In this document: positions 10,594-21,427 of the stretch, in pieces | Layout: every line of letters begins with the position of its first letter | Numbering within the stretch: position 1 is the first letter of the stretch | NCBI GenBank assembly: GCA_027627225.1 | Contig: CM051030.1 | Location: 20,293,105 to 20,357,104 of the forward strand | DNA length: 64,000 nucleotides | Origin: Congeria kusceri | Taxonomy: Eukaryota; Mollusca; Bivalvia; Myida; Dreissenidae | Direction: 5' to 3' | Program-made: the position numbers and the translations under genes | Notes under the pieces: generated by a model | Database searches by the model: none | The model's input: the letters and a program-made list of their open reading frames with translations, nothing else | What the model was told of the DNA's origin: nothing

Positions 10594-11019
10594 AGGGACT
10601 ATGTCACAGAAAAAGTCATCTCCTTCAGCATGTGTAATATTTATATGTTCAAGAAATGAACAATACAAAGGCGTATAAATAAAAATCGTATGAATAGTTT
10701 ACTACATTATGATAATTTTGTTAAAAACCAACAAAGAAAAATACTTGAAAAAAGTCGTAAGAACAAATGACAGTAGACAGCGCTGTAACCAATTACGCTA
10801 TTTTGTCTTGTGAATGAATGTGCATAGTATGGTTATATAACAGACCCACAAATCTGACGTCCAATTGTAAAGAAGAAAAGAGCCAAACCAACAAGATCTA
10901 AATTATATAACGATTTTGTTCTCAGTATGCATCAACTATTTTTTCCATTATATGTGCATTATTGTCAACTTTATTATATGCCAATATTTATATTGGGCCC
11001 TTTTGCTGTACATAGTCCT
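10594..11019. mobile_element. MITE flanked by TTAA (piggyBac-like)
   Basis: The left end AGGGACTATGTCACAG is mirrored at the right end by the complement of GGACTATGTACAGCAAAAG. Both sides are bordered by TTAA (10590-10593 and 11020-11023). The roughly 425-bp interior has no coding frame. A TTAA target duplication is the known signature of piggyBac-type transposition. The family assignment is inference. Confidence 0.6.
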
Positions 11020-11023
11020 TTAA

Positions 11024-14000
11024 AGTGTGTGTGTACGCTTTTTATTACAACCAATATTTTACAAAATAAGAATATGATAGTGTAGTTCAAAGTAGCTTAA
11101 AATCAACCGAACACTATTTTTGACAATAAAGCTTGCAAATTTTGCGTTTTACAGCAACGGTCCTTATAAAAATGTATTCCATTTTTAATCGATATGTAGT
11201 AATCGACTTTATTATGTTATTTTTATTTACGCCACTGTGTATATTTTAAGTATGTACAAACACATGTTAACACTATGTATTGAAAATAAATGTCATTCTA
11301 TATTAATGAACCTGGAGTGATTGCGGAGCTTTTGTTGTACAATGGTATTTTAAAAAGGCGAAACCTATTTATTTTACTCATAATTATTGTTGGGGTATAA
11401 ACAAACAAACACAGCAACGAACATACAGATACACGAATAATCCAACTCGTAGTTGAGCTTAATAAAAACGACAAGTAAATACGCGTAGATATTCAAAGTG
11501 TGCAAGTACGATCTTACAACAGATATAGTGGCATAAATACAATTAACCAAATAAATTTCAATCTAAAATGGAATATAAAGTTAAGAACAGACCTTTCTTT
11601 TAAACGCACAATAAGTTTGTTGTTAATCACCAAGTAGTGTTCGTCTGTACAGACAGAAACTAAAATACATGGATATACGCTGACTTGACAGTTGGGTTAG
11701 GTTACACAACAATAATAAACGATGCAAAAACTCGACACCTAATTATTGTTCATTTATTATATTTGAATTGTTTCCTTAATCAGTTATATGGTTTTCTGTT
11801 TGCTTTCAAGTTTTATAGTCACTTTTATTTGCTTTTTTTTTTAAATAATTAATGATCGCACATACACACTTTAAAACATCATTTTAAACACATACAATAT
11901 AATAAAGATGTTTAATAGTACACACATGAAGGTAATATATTTTATATAAATAGCGAGTTGTATGAGATATGCTTTATTGAAGGGTTTGCTCTTTTAACTA
12001 CACGCTTATCGGTCATTTGAATAAAAGGACCCACAAGTCAGGTCGTCATATTGATTCTTAGGTTATGACAGCACACATATGTGTTTCTTTAGCAAGTCTA
12101 TTTTGTACGTTTAATATATATTCACAAATATAGCATCTCAACTAAATGAACGGAAACAAAATGTATGTATCTCATTATCCTCTGTTTCCATATTCGTGTA
12201 TTACCGGTTACGATATCTAAAAATCTCGCCTAATAGGAAGCTGTATTAATTAAAATGTTATAAGTGGCTCTTGCATTCTTGATGTATTCACTGATTTTGA
12301 CAGCATACTACTAGACGATTCCTGTTGATAAGCCGAACAGATCCTGTTACAAACCAGATTTCATCGCCCACAGCAATTTCAAACGTTTGTCCTTGGATGT
12401 TTTATACAAAGACATAGTTGTTTGGAAGATACATTGTATAAAACTATGTTTAACATGGTGAATTAACGTATTCACCATTAATATCTATGCAAATATTACG
12501 TGTATCATGATTTATGGAGATGATAACACGTATATAATAAGTTCATGTTATCTTTGCAATTGACCGAAAACATTTAATGCCCCGACTTTCGACTGAAGGC
12601 GACGCAAAATAGTGACTTAAAAGGACATGTTGACACATTCTAAAATTTTATTTTTAAATGTCATAATGAATCGAAACTGCAAACATTAACACAGTTGGAC
12701 CAATGCCTCAAACATTACATTATATTACAATGACAGCATAAAAAAGTAGTGCACTACTGTGGATTGTGTCTACGTCCAACAGATCAAATGCCAATGACTC
12801 GATATTTCCTGAGCTAGATGGTTGTATATACATCGTTGTCAATGTAACGCTCCGTGCGTCATAAACGTTGTAATTTTCATCAAAAAGAGCAGGGTCGGTT
12901 CCAGGATTTTTGGGTTACTGGGGAAGCGTAAAATTTTGATCATTTTAATATGCAGTTATGACCTTTTGTATGTTGTATATGGTTCTGCACTGACCAGCTG
13001 GCAGTTTTAAACTGCCCGTTTTCCTTGCTAAGTATACACTTTTGCTATAATTTATCAACACATATAATTATGTTCAATAAGTATCAAGCGAGAGGAAGTT
13101 GTTATTTTAAGTAACATTCATTAGAAAATGGGTTTATTAGTGGCTCGAATAGTGTCTGTCATGCATATTCAATTTAAAGTCTCTGTAAATTTACATTAGC
13201 AATAAAACAATCCATGCCTTTTGTGCTCCTTTTGATTTCTTAAATAATTTCAAAGAGAATTTTGACAATTCCATAATTCTGTCAAAATCGTTTAGTTTCC
13301 AAAACTCAAAAGCGACAGTCTTTTTTCCAAATAATTTTTATGTTTATATGAAATTTGTAGTGCGTTAAAGGGTTGAGGTGCATCAACCCTATATCTAAAC
13401 TATTTTATCTAAGATATGAAGATCGATGGAACAATGCTGTAGAATGTAGCCTTAGAGACAATAGTAGAAAAGAAGTAGTTTTACTATAAGTTGTACAAGT
13501 AGGAGGGGGAGGACCAATCGTCATGTTCCTGATTAACTCAGTATTTGCCTGCACTGAAAATTACTAGTTCCTAGCAAATAACGCTTCTGAATGCTGTCTT
13601 AAATGATGACACTTTGCATGATATTTGTCTAATAAATTATATATATATATTAAAGAAATAAACACATGATTTATTATGGCTATCAGACTGCAGATATTGT
13701 TATGGATTAAAATAAAACTCATAACTTCGAGGTAAATCTCAACATTTTAAACATCGTACACGATGCAGTTATAATCTGTACGCGTAATGAGCTGTTACAT
13801 ATGTCTGCTAATAACAATTATTTTGTCGAATCAGTATGAATGCTGTAAAAATGGAAAACAGAAAAATCCGTTCAACTAACAATATTAAATGCTAAAAAGT
13901 ACACATGCAAATGACATGCATAAATGTATGACATTGCAGATTAACCATACTGCATTGTATATATGCTTAAGTAGTTTTTTAATGTATCATATACACGTTA

Positions 14001-14641
14001 AATAGTAATTTTTCGGAGACATACTGTAAAATTGATAAATCCCAGACTGTGATAAGGTCAAAACTACATTTTAAAGTGAATTGGATCATAATCAAACCAT
14101 TTATAGATTTGATTTGGAAAAAGCTGTACATTGTATTATGTAATAAACCCCTTTTGAGCAACCCGGAATTGCAGACCTTCAACGTTTCACTATAACATTC
14201 AGTAGATATTGTATGAAAGTACAGTACACTCTTTGATACTGTGTCAGTAAAGATGCCGACTATTAAATAAAAACTTAAATAAAAACTTCAAATTATTATC
14301 GATAATGTATTTCCCAAAGATATTTTATATAATAAAACATGATTTTATTTAAACTCACTTTATACAGAGTGTAGCTGGACATAACGTTATACATGTGTAC
14401 AATACTTACATATACTTACTCAGGCTTTAGAGAAAGGCACAATATGAACCTACTTGCCACTAGCCGACGACATCTAAAACCTAGTTTGGTCGTATCCTTC
14501 CTAGTTTGGCTTACCAACGCACAGGGTGATACAAGTGTTAGGTTGGGACGCTCTAAATGCGCACAAGTCATGCATCTCTCCGCATTTCAACTTGTGTGAA
14601 ACGTATGCATCGAAAATGTTAAAGTTGGAAGTCATTTCGCG
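11024..14641. other. Gene-poor AT-rich region
   Basis: No ORF with domain features is seen. A perfect 7-bp hairpin (GGGTTGA/TCAACCC) lies at 13371-13390 and a short (TA) run at about 13640. Nothing else is supportable. Confidence 0.5.
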
Positions 14642-14699
14642 ATGTTTAGTTTAATAAATACGGCGTGTGTCGTTTTATTATGGATTACGTACCAAACAG
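14642..14699 (+). CDS. Leader (signal peptide) exon, phase 1, orphan
   Basis: The ATG is followed by MFSLINTACVVLLWITYQTG, with a hydrophobic core (ACVVLLWI) of signal-peptide type. The exon ends ACAG|GTAACG after 58 nt in phase 1. That matches the other leader exons in this window and would splice in frame to a phase-1 Ig exon such as 46767. No Ig exon is recognisable in the next 10 kb, so it is either an alternative first exon or the remnant of a deleted gene. Confidence 0.5.
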
Positions 14700-14724
14700 G
14701 TAACGTTTATTTGTTTAGCAGTTC

Positions 14725-15437
14725 GTGCCACAAGTACATATCTCTGTAACTACTACAGATATTCAATAGAAATTTCGCACGTGCCTTCAGGGTCATTATG
14801 AAAGGTCACTGACCAATGACCGTAACCTTGACCTGCATTTTAACAATTGTATTAAGAAATTCAAGTTTTACGTGCAACAACTACATTTCTCTGTATCTAC
14901 TAAAGATATTCAATTAAAACTTCACACATGTATATATATTCGGGGTCATTATTATAACCAACAAAAAGAAAGTATTCACTTATATATTTATAATTGCTTT
15001 TCGATACCTATATGAAATATGTAAACAAAAAATTAAGCCACTTCAATAATCTTACAATAAATTGCTTTTTTTGTTCTTCATCAATTCCATATTTATGGTT
15101 AAACACAAAGAAAACCCTAAACAGGTGTAAATATCAAAATCACAAAACAGGAAAGCGTGAGTGGACAATTAATTGTCGCCATTGTGCCATTAAACGTTCG
15201 ACTTATGTCTGTTAAAATCCGTCCTGCTTGCAAGATACCAAGAGTCTGGTTTCGCTCGTATATATTTAACTATACCATGTGAATTGCAAAGGATTTTGAC
15301 GATTGTATGAACTATCAACGCACAATCGATAGCAAACTTCACACAACATTGTTTTCATTATGTCGGGTCATTTATAGAGATATATCATCAAAGCGGTATG
15401 AACAGCCGAGAACGCTGTCCAAAGACAGCTCTTGTTA
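14725..15437 (+). mobile_element. Helitron-like element with 146-bp tandem units and 3' hairpin
   Basis: Two units 146 bp apart start near 14738 and 14884 (ATCTCTGTAACTACTACAGA type). A third partial unit lies at about 15335. The right end has a hairpin GCTGTC-CAAA-GACAGC followed by TCTTGTT, the same 3' architecture as at 41950. The middle (14965-15290) is unrelated insertion or decayed sequence. It lies directly downstream of the leader exon. Confidence 0.5.
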
Positions 15438-16402
15438 TCCGAATTATTAATTTACCGATTAGTAAAAATTCATGTTATGCATGCAGGTATACGTTTGTAA
15501 TAATTACATTCTCGTCACACTTCGTTACGGCACAAAATAATTCGCCACGAACGTTCGCGATAACGCGCGACATTTCGCCGCGAGGATTAACAATGTTTCG
15601 TGACATTGCGAGTAAGCGCTCCACGCTTCGGGATAAAATCAGTTTGTCGAATATCGCAAACTTTGCGGTTTCGCGTGGCACGTAAGGTACGGTACGTGTT
15701 TAAGCCAGTAATAAGCAGCTTAAACTTGTCTTTTATTGACAGCCAGAATGCGAACTGGCAGCTGGCGTCTAGGTTGGCAGTTAATGTTTAGTCAGGGAAT
15801 TCGAATTGGCAACTGGCATCTAATTTCATGTACATCCCATTCCTAAAATGTGGAATAGCATCAACTTAACACAACAGTCTAGACCGTGTTCGTGAACATA
15901 CTGTAGTGGCCGTCTCTTCTTCACACGTTTGTAACGTTACCACTAGTTTATAATCAAACTCAGTCGGCTTTCAAAATGGAATTTATTTAACTATATTAAC
16001 TTTCAGTACTTCGAGTTTTTATCAAGCAAGTTCTTAATTATTCATTCCCATACACACTTTACACATTTTGCACGACTTATGAGTCGCTTAACAATCAGTT
16101 GTCCAACGTCGGGCAATTACTACAACAAACTGGTTTTAACGACGTTATTAAAGTTAACCTATTTTTAGCCGAATTATGAACAGGTCAATAAGACACTGAT
16201 ATTTCTCAATGGAGAAGCGCTCTGGAACAGTCTATTACACGTCAACGATTCAATGCGTTTAATTTATAATAAACCGAAGTTTGAAATGTTGGATTATTTA
16301 ATTACCACAAATAATGGTTAACACATTCAGACTCTTGCCAAAAATAAGATCAGTACTCGCATAAACTATTGATTAAACAAGGACGACATCGTCACATACC
16401 CC
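15438..16402. other. Intergenic, CpG-rich patch at 15530-15690
   Basis: A local CpG-rich patch (CGCCACGAACGTTCGCGATA and similar) gives overlapping frames on both strands but no recognisable protein. Imperfect short repeats with GGCAGCTGGC occur at about 15740-15815. No gene is seen. Confidence 0.45.
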
Positions 16403-16525
16403 GGAAAGTAAGGATGTATGTACTCCTCAATTGCAACAAAATCGAGGACGAGTTTCATTTCTTGCTGATATGTGACATTCACAGGCAATTACGAGAACGC
16501 TACATCCTTCCTTACTTTACGCGAA
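16403..16525. repeat. Imperfect inverted repeat, about 120 bp
   Basis: The left arm GGAAAGTAAGGATGTATGT and the right arm (complement GTAAAGTAAGGAAGGATGTA) pair over some 35 bases with a 4-base indel. It looks like a tiny MITE or fold-back remnant. Confidence 0.6.
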
Positions 16526-16680
16526 GAAAGTGAACACGTATTAAATGTAAAGAAAAATGCGACGCGATTATAAGAAACAAGAAATGTCTTTTTAAAGTAC
16601 AATCGTCGTTGAAAATTTCATATTAGATATCAGTTTTACTCTTAACATAATACAAGAAAGGACCCCCGCTTTTTAAGTCC

Positions 16681-16935
16681 CACCAATATAAAGAGACTGC
16701 TCGGACCCCAGATTTTTCGAATACCATATCAAAACTTCTCGGACCCCCAAATTAATTTGATAATAATTCAATCCTGATTAATATTTGTACCGTGAATAAA
16801 CCGATCATACCACCTATATAAGGAGACTTCTCGGACCCCATATTTTTGGGATACCATAGGACAACTTATCGAACCCCCAGACTAATTCAATCCTTATTCA
16901 TATTTGTACCGTGAATAAACCGATCATACCACCTC
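16681..16935 (+). repeat. Two-copy tandem repeat, 130 and 119 bp
   Basis: Units start CACCAATATAAAGAGACTGC (16681) and CACCTATATAAGGAGACTTC (16811), and a stub follows at 16930. Shared segments include TCGGACCCC, GTACCGTGAATAAACCGATC and ATACCACCT. Confidence 0.85.
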
Positions 16936-17250
16936 TTACCAGCAATGTTATCCGGTCTTGTGGTCTCTAGGCGGTATTACCGCGTAGTACCATTGCGTCT
17001 TTACTCATTTTAGTTGACCTCGTGCATCTGCACCAGTCGGACCCTCGAGGCCTGCATCCCTTGAGATACAGATATGGTGCAATATCCAAACTGAGCTGAA
17101 GCTCATAACGAAAGAGAATGATACAACATGTCATGATTCTGACTCGGTTTTATTTTCAAATGTTTTACATCATTTTTCAACTTTGTTTACTTTGTATTCG
17201 TGAATAAATATGATGAAACATGACCTTTTTCTATATGAGCTAATACGATC

Positions 17251-17376
17251 AGTGTGTAAACTACTAGAGCCAGTGTGTAAACAATTGGGGACAGTATGTC
17301 AACAATTCGGGACAGTGTTTGATCAACATGGGGCAATGCGTCAACAATTGGGGACAGTGTGTGAACGATTGTGGAC
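17251..17376. repeat. 21-bp minisatellite, six units
   Basis: Six 21-bp units of type AGTGTGTAAACAATTGGGGAC with point changes. Because 21 is divisible by three, the minus strand shows a heptad-like repeat (LSPIVDT). I regard this as a by-product of the unit length. Confidence 0.9.
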
Positions 17377-17579
17377 ATTTTGCCAATAAGTAAGTTATAC
17401 GAGTATCTGTTAAGATGTTGTTGTTTTGCAGGTAAGTCGTTGGGTTTTGCCCCATTTAACGTATTACATAAGTTATGACTATTTGTATTTATAACAAACA
17501 ATACACAATAATCCAATATAATGAAATTGTTTATGATTGAAAACGAGCTAGAGCAGATAAGCAGCTTTTAAAGAATTGT

Positions 17580-17815
17580 CCACGATCATCGCACGGCTCG
17601 CGCGCGATACCCTTGAGGAAATGGTACAGTGTCATCTACAATATGTTTCCGGGCTCAAAATCAGTGAATCAAAGTCTCTGAGGCTACGACGCCAGTAAAT
17701 CCTTCGATATCGTACGAAAATCGAATGGCTTCCTCAAGGAGGACGCACAGTAAGGGACTTTCGGTCAGTTTACGGGCGCCGTATTCGCATCTGAGTCCAC
17801 ATGTAAATTAGGTCC
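17580..17815. repeat. Diverged partial copy of the CpG-rich element at 18191
   Basis: Shares CTACAATATGTTT, CAGTTTACGGGCGC and GCATCTGAGT with the right half of the element at 18191-18669, in the same orientation. The left half is missing. Confidence 0.55.
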
Positions 17816-18190
17816 TAACTATCTGATATTGTTTGCAACCATGTTTGTATATTCCTTTCATTTTATAAGTTATCTGTTTATATGTTTTATATGATTGAAT
17901 AAAATACTAGCCTCTTCTATGAATAACAAACAACATAATAAAATATTATCCTTCTGATCTACATGTCAAGTTAAAATTTGTTAAAGATAATAACACCTTC
18001 AGGATAGGAAAATAATACGGAAAAAAAATTTTTTTGTTGCTTTAAATACACTATTCATCTCTTGCGGCGATCATTCGAACAACTTGCGATTACCGTGTGG
18101 TAATCTTATGCGACTGTGCGACAGCTGTAAACATATTTAACAATTGATCGGTAACCGTACGGATACGATGCAAACGACGCACGTTATGTC

Positions 18191-18669
18191 AGGTTTACAT
18201 TCGTCTAAGATTTTCCGTATGATTTGTTATGCATCGCTGGTGGCTAAGAGCTAAGGCATCTGTGTTCACATTCAATACGATCTATTTGCGACTCTTTGTA
18301 CTGACTGTCGGTAGCAGACGAGGGCAAATCCGTACGGAAACCGCACGGAGGCCGGACTATGGCTTTACGGGAATCGTCGGATTTCAGTGCGGCCGCGGTC
18401 CTGATGTCTCCGCAAACTTCTCATGGAAATCGTCCGGAGACTGTGCAGCATTTATGCATAGGCCGTGCGGCTTCCGAACGGAGATGTTGCGGCATTCTCA
18501 CCTTACCCGTGCGAACGTCCAAGGTGCCACCTACAATATGTTTACGGCGTAGGTAAGTCCGTACAATATCGTACGTAAATCACACGGCGTGTTCAGGGAA
18601 GTCGCACGGATAGGGAATTAAGGACAGTTTACCGGCGCTGCAGACGCATCTTAGTACGAATGTAAACTT
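18191..18669. mobile_element. CpG-rich MITE with terminal inverted repeats
   Basis: The left end TTTACATTCGTCTAAGAT (from 18193) is mirrored at the right end by TCTTAGTACGAATGTAAAC (18649-18667). The interior is much more CpG-rich than its surroundings (many CCGTACGG/CGCACGG words). It gives stop-poor frames by composition, not as a recognised transposase. A partial relative lies 600 bp to the left. Confidence 0.6.
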
Positions 18670-19264
18670 GGTACAAAGTCTACCATGCGCAGTCACCTTT
18701 ACTATCCGCAAAATCGAGAATGCGCGGCAGCCGAACTACACATGGTTTTACAAAAGGTATGAGCTTGTCCGGAAGTCCCAAAACCTTGCGTTGGATATTC
18801 GGTCACCGGCGACGGCAGTGGCCCGAATATGTTATTACCAAGGTTTACAATGAATGAAACTATGTAATACTAAATTTGTCCTGTTTGTAACTGTAGAAGC
18901 GAGGAAATGTATATAACATTGTGTTTTCAAAAATGTCTGCTCAGTCATTATAGATTTGATGCGTTAGGCATATCAAATCATGTAATTCGTTGTAATCTGG
19001 CAGTCATCCTTCTTACCACTCTTGCCCGTACCTTATTCTAATACTGCCTTCGTGTTACAATTGTCGAAGATCTTTTAACCTTCGTTATACTAAATACAGG
19101 ATGACTGGAGCGGGCCATCGGGTGTCGCTTGAAGACAGACTTTCCCGCAGTATTTCTTGAATGCATGTCGGCATCCCCGACACCCCACACCCACCGGCGA
19201 AATAAATAGGCTCCCCCCTCGAATATGTTCAAATCCGCCCCTTAGCACCCGACCCAAATCAGCC
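18670..19264. other. Intergenic, nothing recognised
   Basis: Open frames of 60-80 codons overlap on both strands at 19040-19330 in a GC-rich patch next to the minisatellite. I recognise no domain. Confidence 0.4.
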
Positions 19265-19600
19265 GCACCGTCGTTTGACCCCCACCACCGCGATATCAGC
19301 CGCATTGCCCGACCCCAATTTCCCAAAATGGTCTAAAATGTTTTGCCCCACCTCTCCAAAATCGGCCGCATCGCTCGACCCCACCTCCCCGAAGTCAGGT
19401 GCAACGATCTACTCCAATTTAACGAAATCGGCTAAAACGCTTGACCCCAACCTCCTCGAAATGGACCGCAGGTGCCTGAAATCGATCCCCCCGCTCTCCA
19501 CGATTGACATGAGCTGCCTGAAATCGGCCGAAATGCTAAACCAACATGCCGTAACGATCGACCCCATCCGTCCGAAATCGGCCGCATCGCTAAACTACAC
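19265..19600 (+). repeat. 33-bp CpG-rich degenerate minisatellite
   Basis: Units spaced 33 bp (for example 19311, 19345, 19378, 19410, 19443) of type GACCCCACCTCCCCGAAATC. The plus frame therefore shows a degenerate 11-residue repeat DPTSPKSAASL. About ten units with heavy point divergence. I do not call it a gene. Confidence 0.75.
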
Positions 19601-19843
19601 TTAATTAATGTTTATAAAATCACACTAACCGGGTTTTGGTTTTAATTGAATAAAACCGTATTGCCCGAACTGACTTGGAGGCAGTGTACATTGAAAATAC
19701 TAAGCTGCATTTCTTTATTTACGGAATTATTTTTTAATCGCTTATGGTATTTAGATACGTTTCAAGGCCTATCCATATCCGTGTTGAGATTCTGTCATGA
19801 CCGCAAGTTGTTTCAATAACCTTTCGAATCTGACCGACTCGCA

Positions 19844-19886
19844 ATTGTCTCCACTGCTCTTGAAGTTGAAGAGGAGTGGAGACAAT
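19844..19886. repeat. Strong hairpin, 18-bp arms and 7-base loop
   Basis: The arms ATTGTCTCCACTGCTCTT and AAGAGGAGTGGAGACAAT pair at 17 of 18 positions around GAAGTTG. Flanks GTTGTTTC (19807) and GGAAACAAAC (19910) suggest a longer, weaker fold. No function is assigned. Confidence 0.8.
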
Positions 19887-20007
19887 CGAAACTTACAATT
19901 AAACGTTACGGAAACAAACTGATTGTTAGTAACTTGCATATTTCGTAAAATCGCGATTGGTATAATCGCATCTTTTTTACATTTAATAAAGAAGGAAAAC
20001 ATACTTG

Positions 20008-20040
20008 TGATCAGGAGTTCGTGGGTGCGAGCCCATTTGC
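20008..20040 (+). repeat. Possible tRNA-derived SINE B-box remnant
   Basis: TGATCAGGAGTTCGTGGGTG followed by CGAGCCC resembles the 3' half (anticodon stem to T arm) of a tRNA. No box A is seen upstream. Weak. Confidence 0.2.
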
Positions 20041-21080
20041 ACGCACATTTTTCATTATGTTATGCTTTTCTTCGCAGAGAACATTTGGGTTTGCTGATCC
20101 AGACGCTTTAGTTTTTGAAGTGAAAACATTTTAAGACAATTTAAAATAATTAAAATTATGAATAAGTCCATTTAAAGAAATTATGTCAAAGAAACATTGG
20201 TTTCCTATTGCATTATAAATGATTGTGATTGGAATCAGTCCTAAAAACATATTCGTTGATTAATCAGAGCCAAAAGTGACTAATTCATCAAATATTCATG
20301 ACGAAATAGGTGGTTTGTTGTTGTTCAGCAGAAATCATAATTTACCAACAGTGTCAATTTATTTTGTTAAACTTGCTCCTAAAGTTAAAACAAAAACGGT
20401 TTTAATTTGCAGATTTTGTGGTGCTAAAACACAAAATAATATAGTTTTTATCTGCTTGATGTAATAAGACAAAACGTGTTTTACCATTTACGTAATAATA
20501 TTATCTATACAAAGGCTCTTAATAGATAAAATGTAGTGTATTACAATGACACCCCCTTCACATTGTAGTGATTTGTCAATTATACATGTAATATAAAAGA
20601 CATAATGTCTCAAAACTAAACTAAATGCAAGTTTTTTTTTATGTGAAGAATTATTTGTTAATACAAATAGAATATATGTTTACGATTTTAAAATCACATT
20701 CAAGAATTTACTTGTGCAATGTACATTACATGCAATGTACATTGCATGAATTATATACGAAGGGCAGTAAAAACGTGAATGGACAATCTCATTATTTTTC
20801 GCATAATTGTAGACCCATGTAGATGAAAATACAGCTATAAAATAGTTGATGTGTGTTGAATAAAATGACGAAAACGCATTTGGTTATTTTAATAAATAAG
20901 TATCTTATGACTACTTCATTTGTATATACAGTGACTAATGCGGGGCACTTCAGATTATATTTTCTTAAAGTGTTCGATACAATATAAAGAATGATATTTT
21001 TGCGAGAAAACCTTGTCGAATTATAACGAAAATCCCACTGATGTTAAGTTTACATACATGTTTTAAAACGTTAAAAAAGT
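20041..21080. other. Intergenic, nothing recognised
   Basis: Includes a perfect 18-bp palindrome ATGCAATGTACATTGCAT at 20730-20747. No gene is seen. Confidence 0.5.
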
Positions 21081-21427
21081 TGACGTCATACGACAAACAT
21101 TGTGCCGTTACGTTTTGCCAAGACAGAAAGATGGCCTCCACGAAAAAAACGTGCAATTATCAAGCATTGCGTTAGAGCGGGAAAAGACACCCACGGACAA
21201 AATTAAATAGGGGTCCATTTTATTAACTGTAAATGAAAGCAGATTCTATGGTGTACAAACGATTATATTCGCATCCTCTTAAAAAAGCTTAAGTTGCCAA
21301 GTCGGACCAATTGAGAAGAATGTCATCGCGGATTAGTATCCAGGATCAGACAGAACTCCTTGAGGCATTCCAATCATCTTTCGGGTGGCTGACAGAGTCG
21401 TTGTGTGCAGAGGTGTTTCGAAAATGA
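21081..21427 (+). other. Candidate small gene: CRE, ATG exon and downstream 44-residue frame
   Basis: A perfect CRE palindrome TGACGTCA (about 21081) precedes AAGATGGCC, giving MASTKKTCNYQAL. A second frame from about 21290 reads AKSDQLRRMSSRISIQDQTE, then LLEAFQSSFGWLTES and LCAEVFRK before TGA. If GTTAGA were used as donor and CTTAAG as acceptor the two would join in frame. Both sites are poor. Nothing is recognised, and a chance arrangement is quite possible. Confidence 0.2.

Noticed and set aside
18229..18552. 107-codon ORF in the CpG-rich region
   Set aside because: High CpG content lowers stop frequency. The frame sits inside a MITE with inverted ends and has no domain.
19275..19604. 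109-codon ORF with DPTSPKSAASL repeats
   Set aside because: It is produced by a 33-bp degenerate minisatellite. The unit length keeps any frame open.
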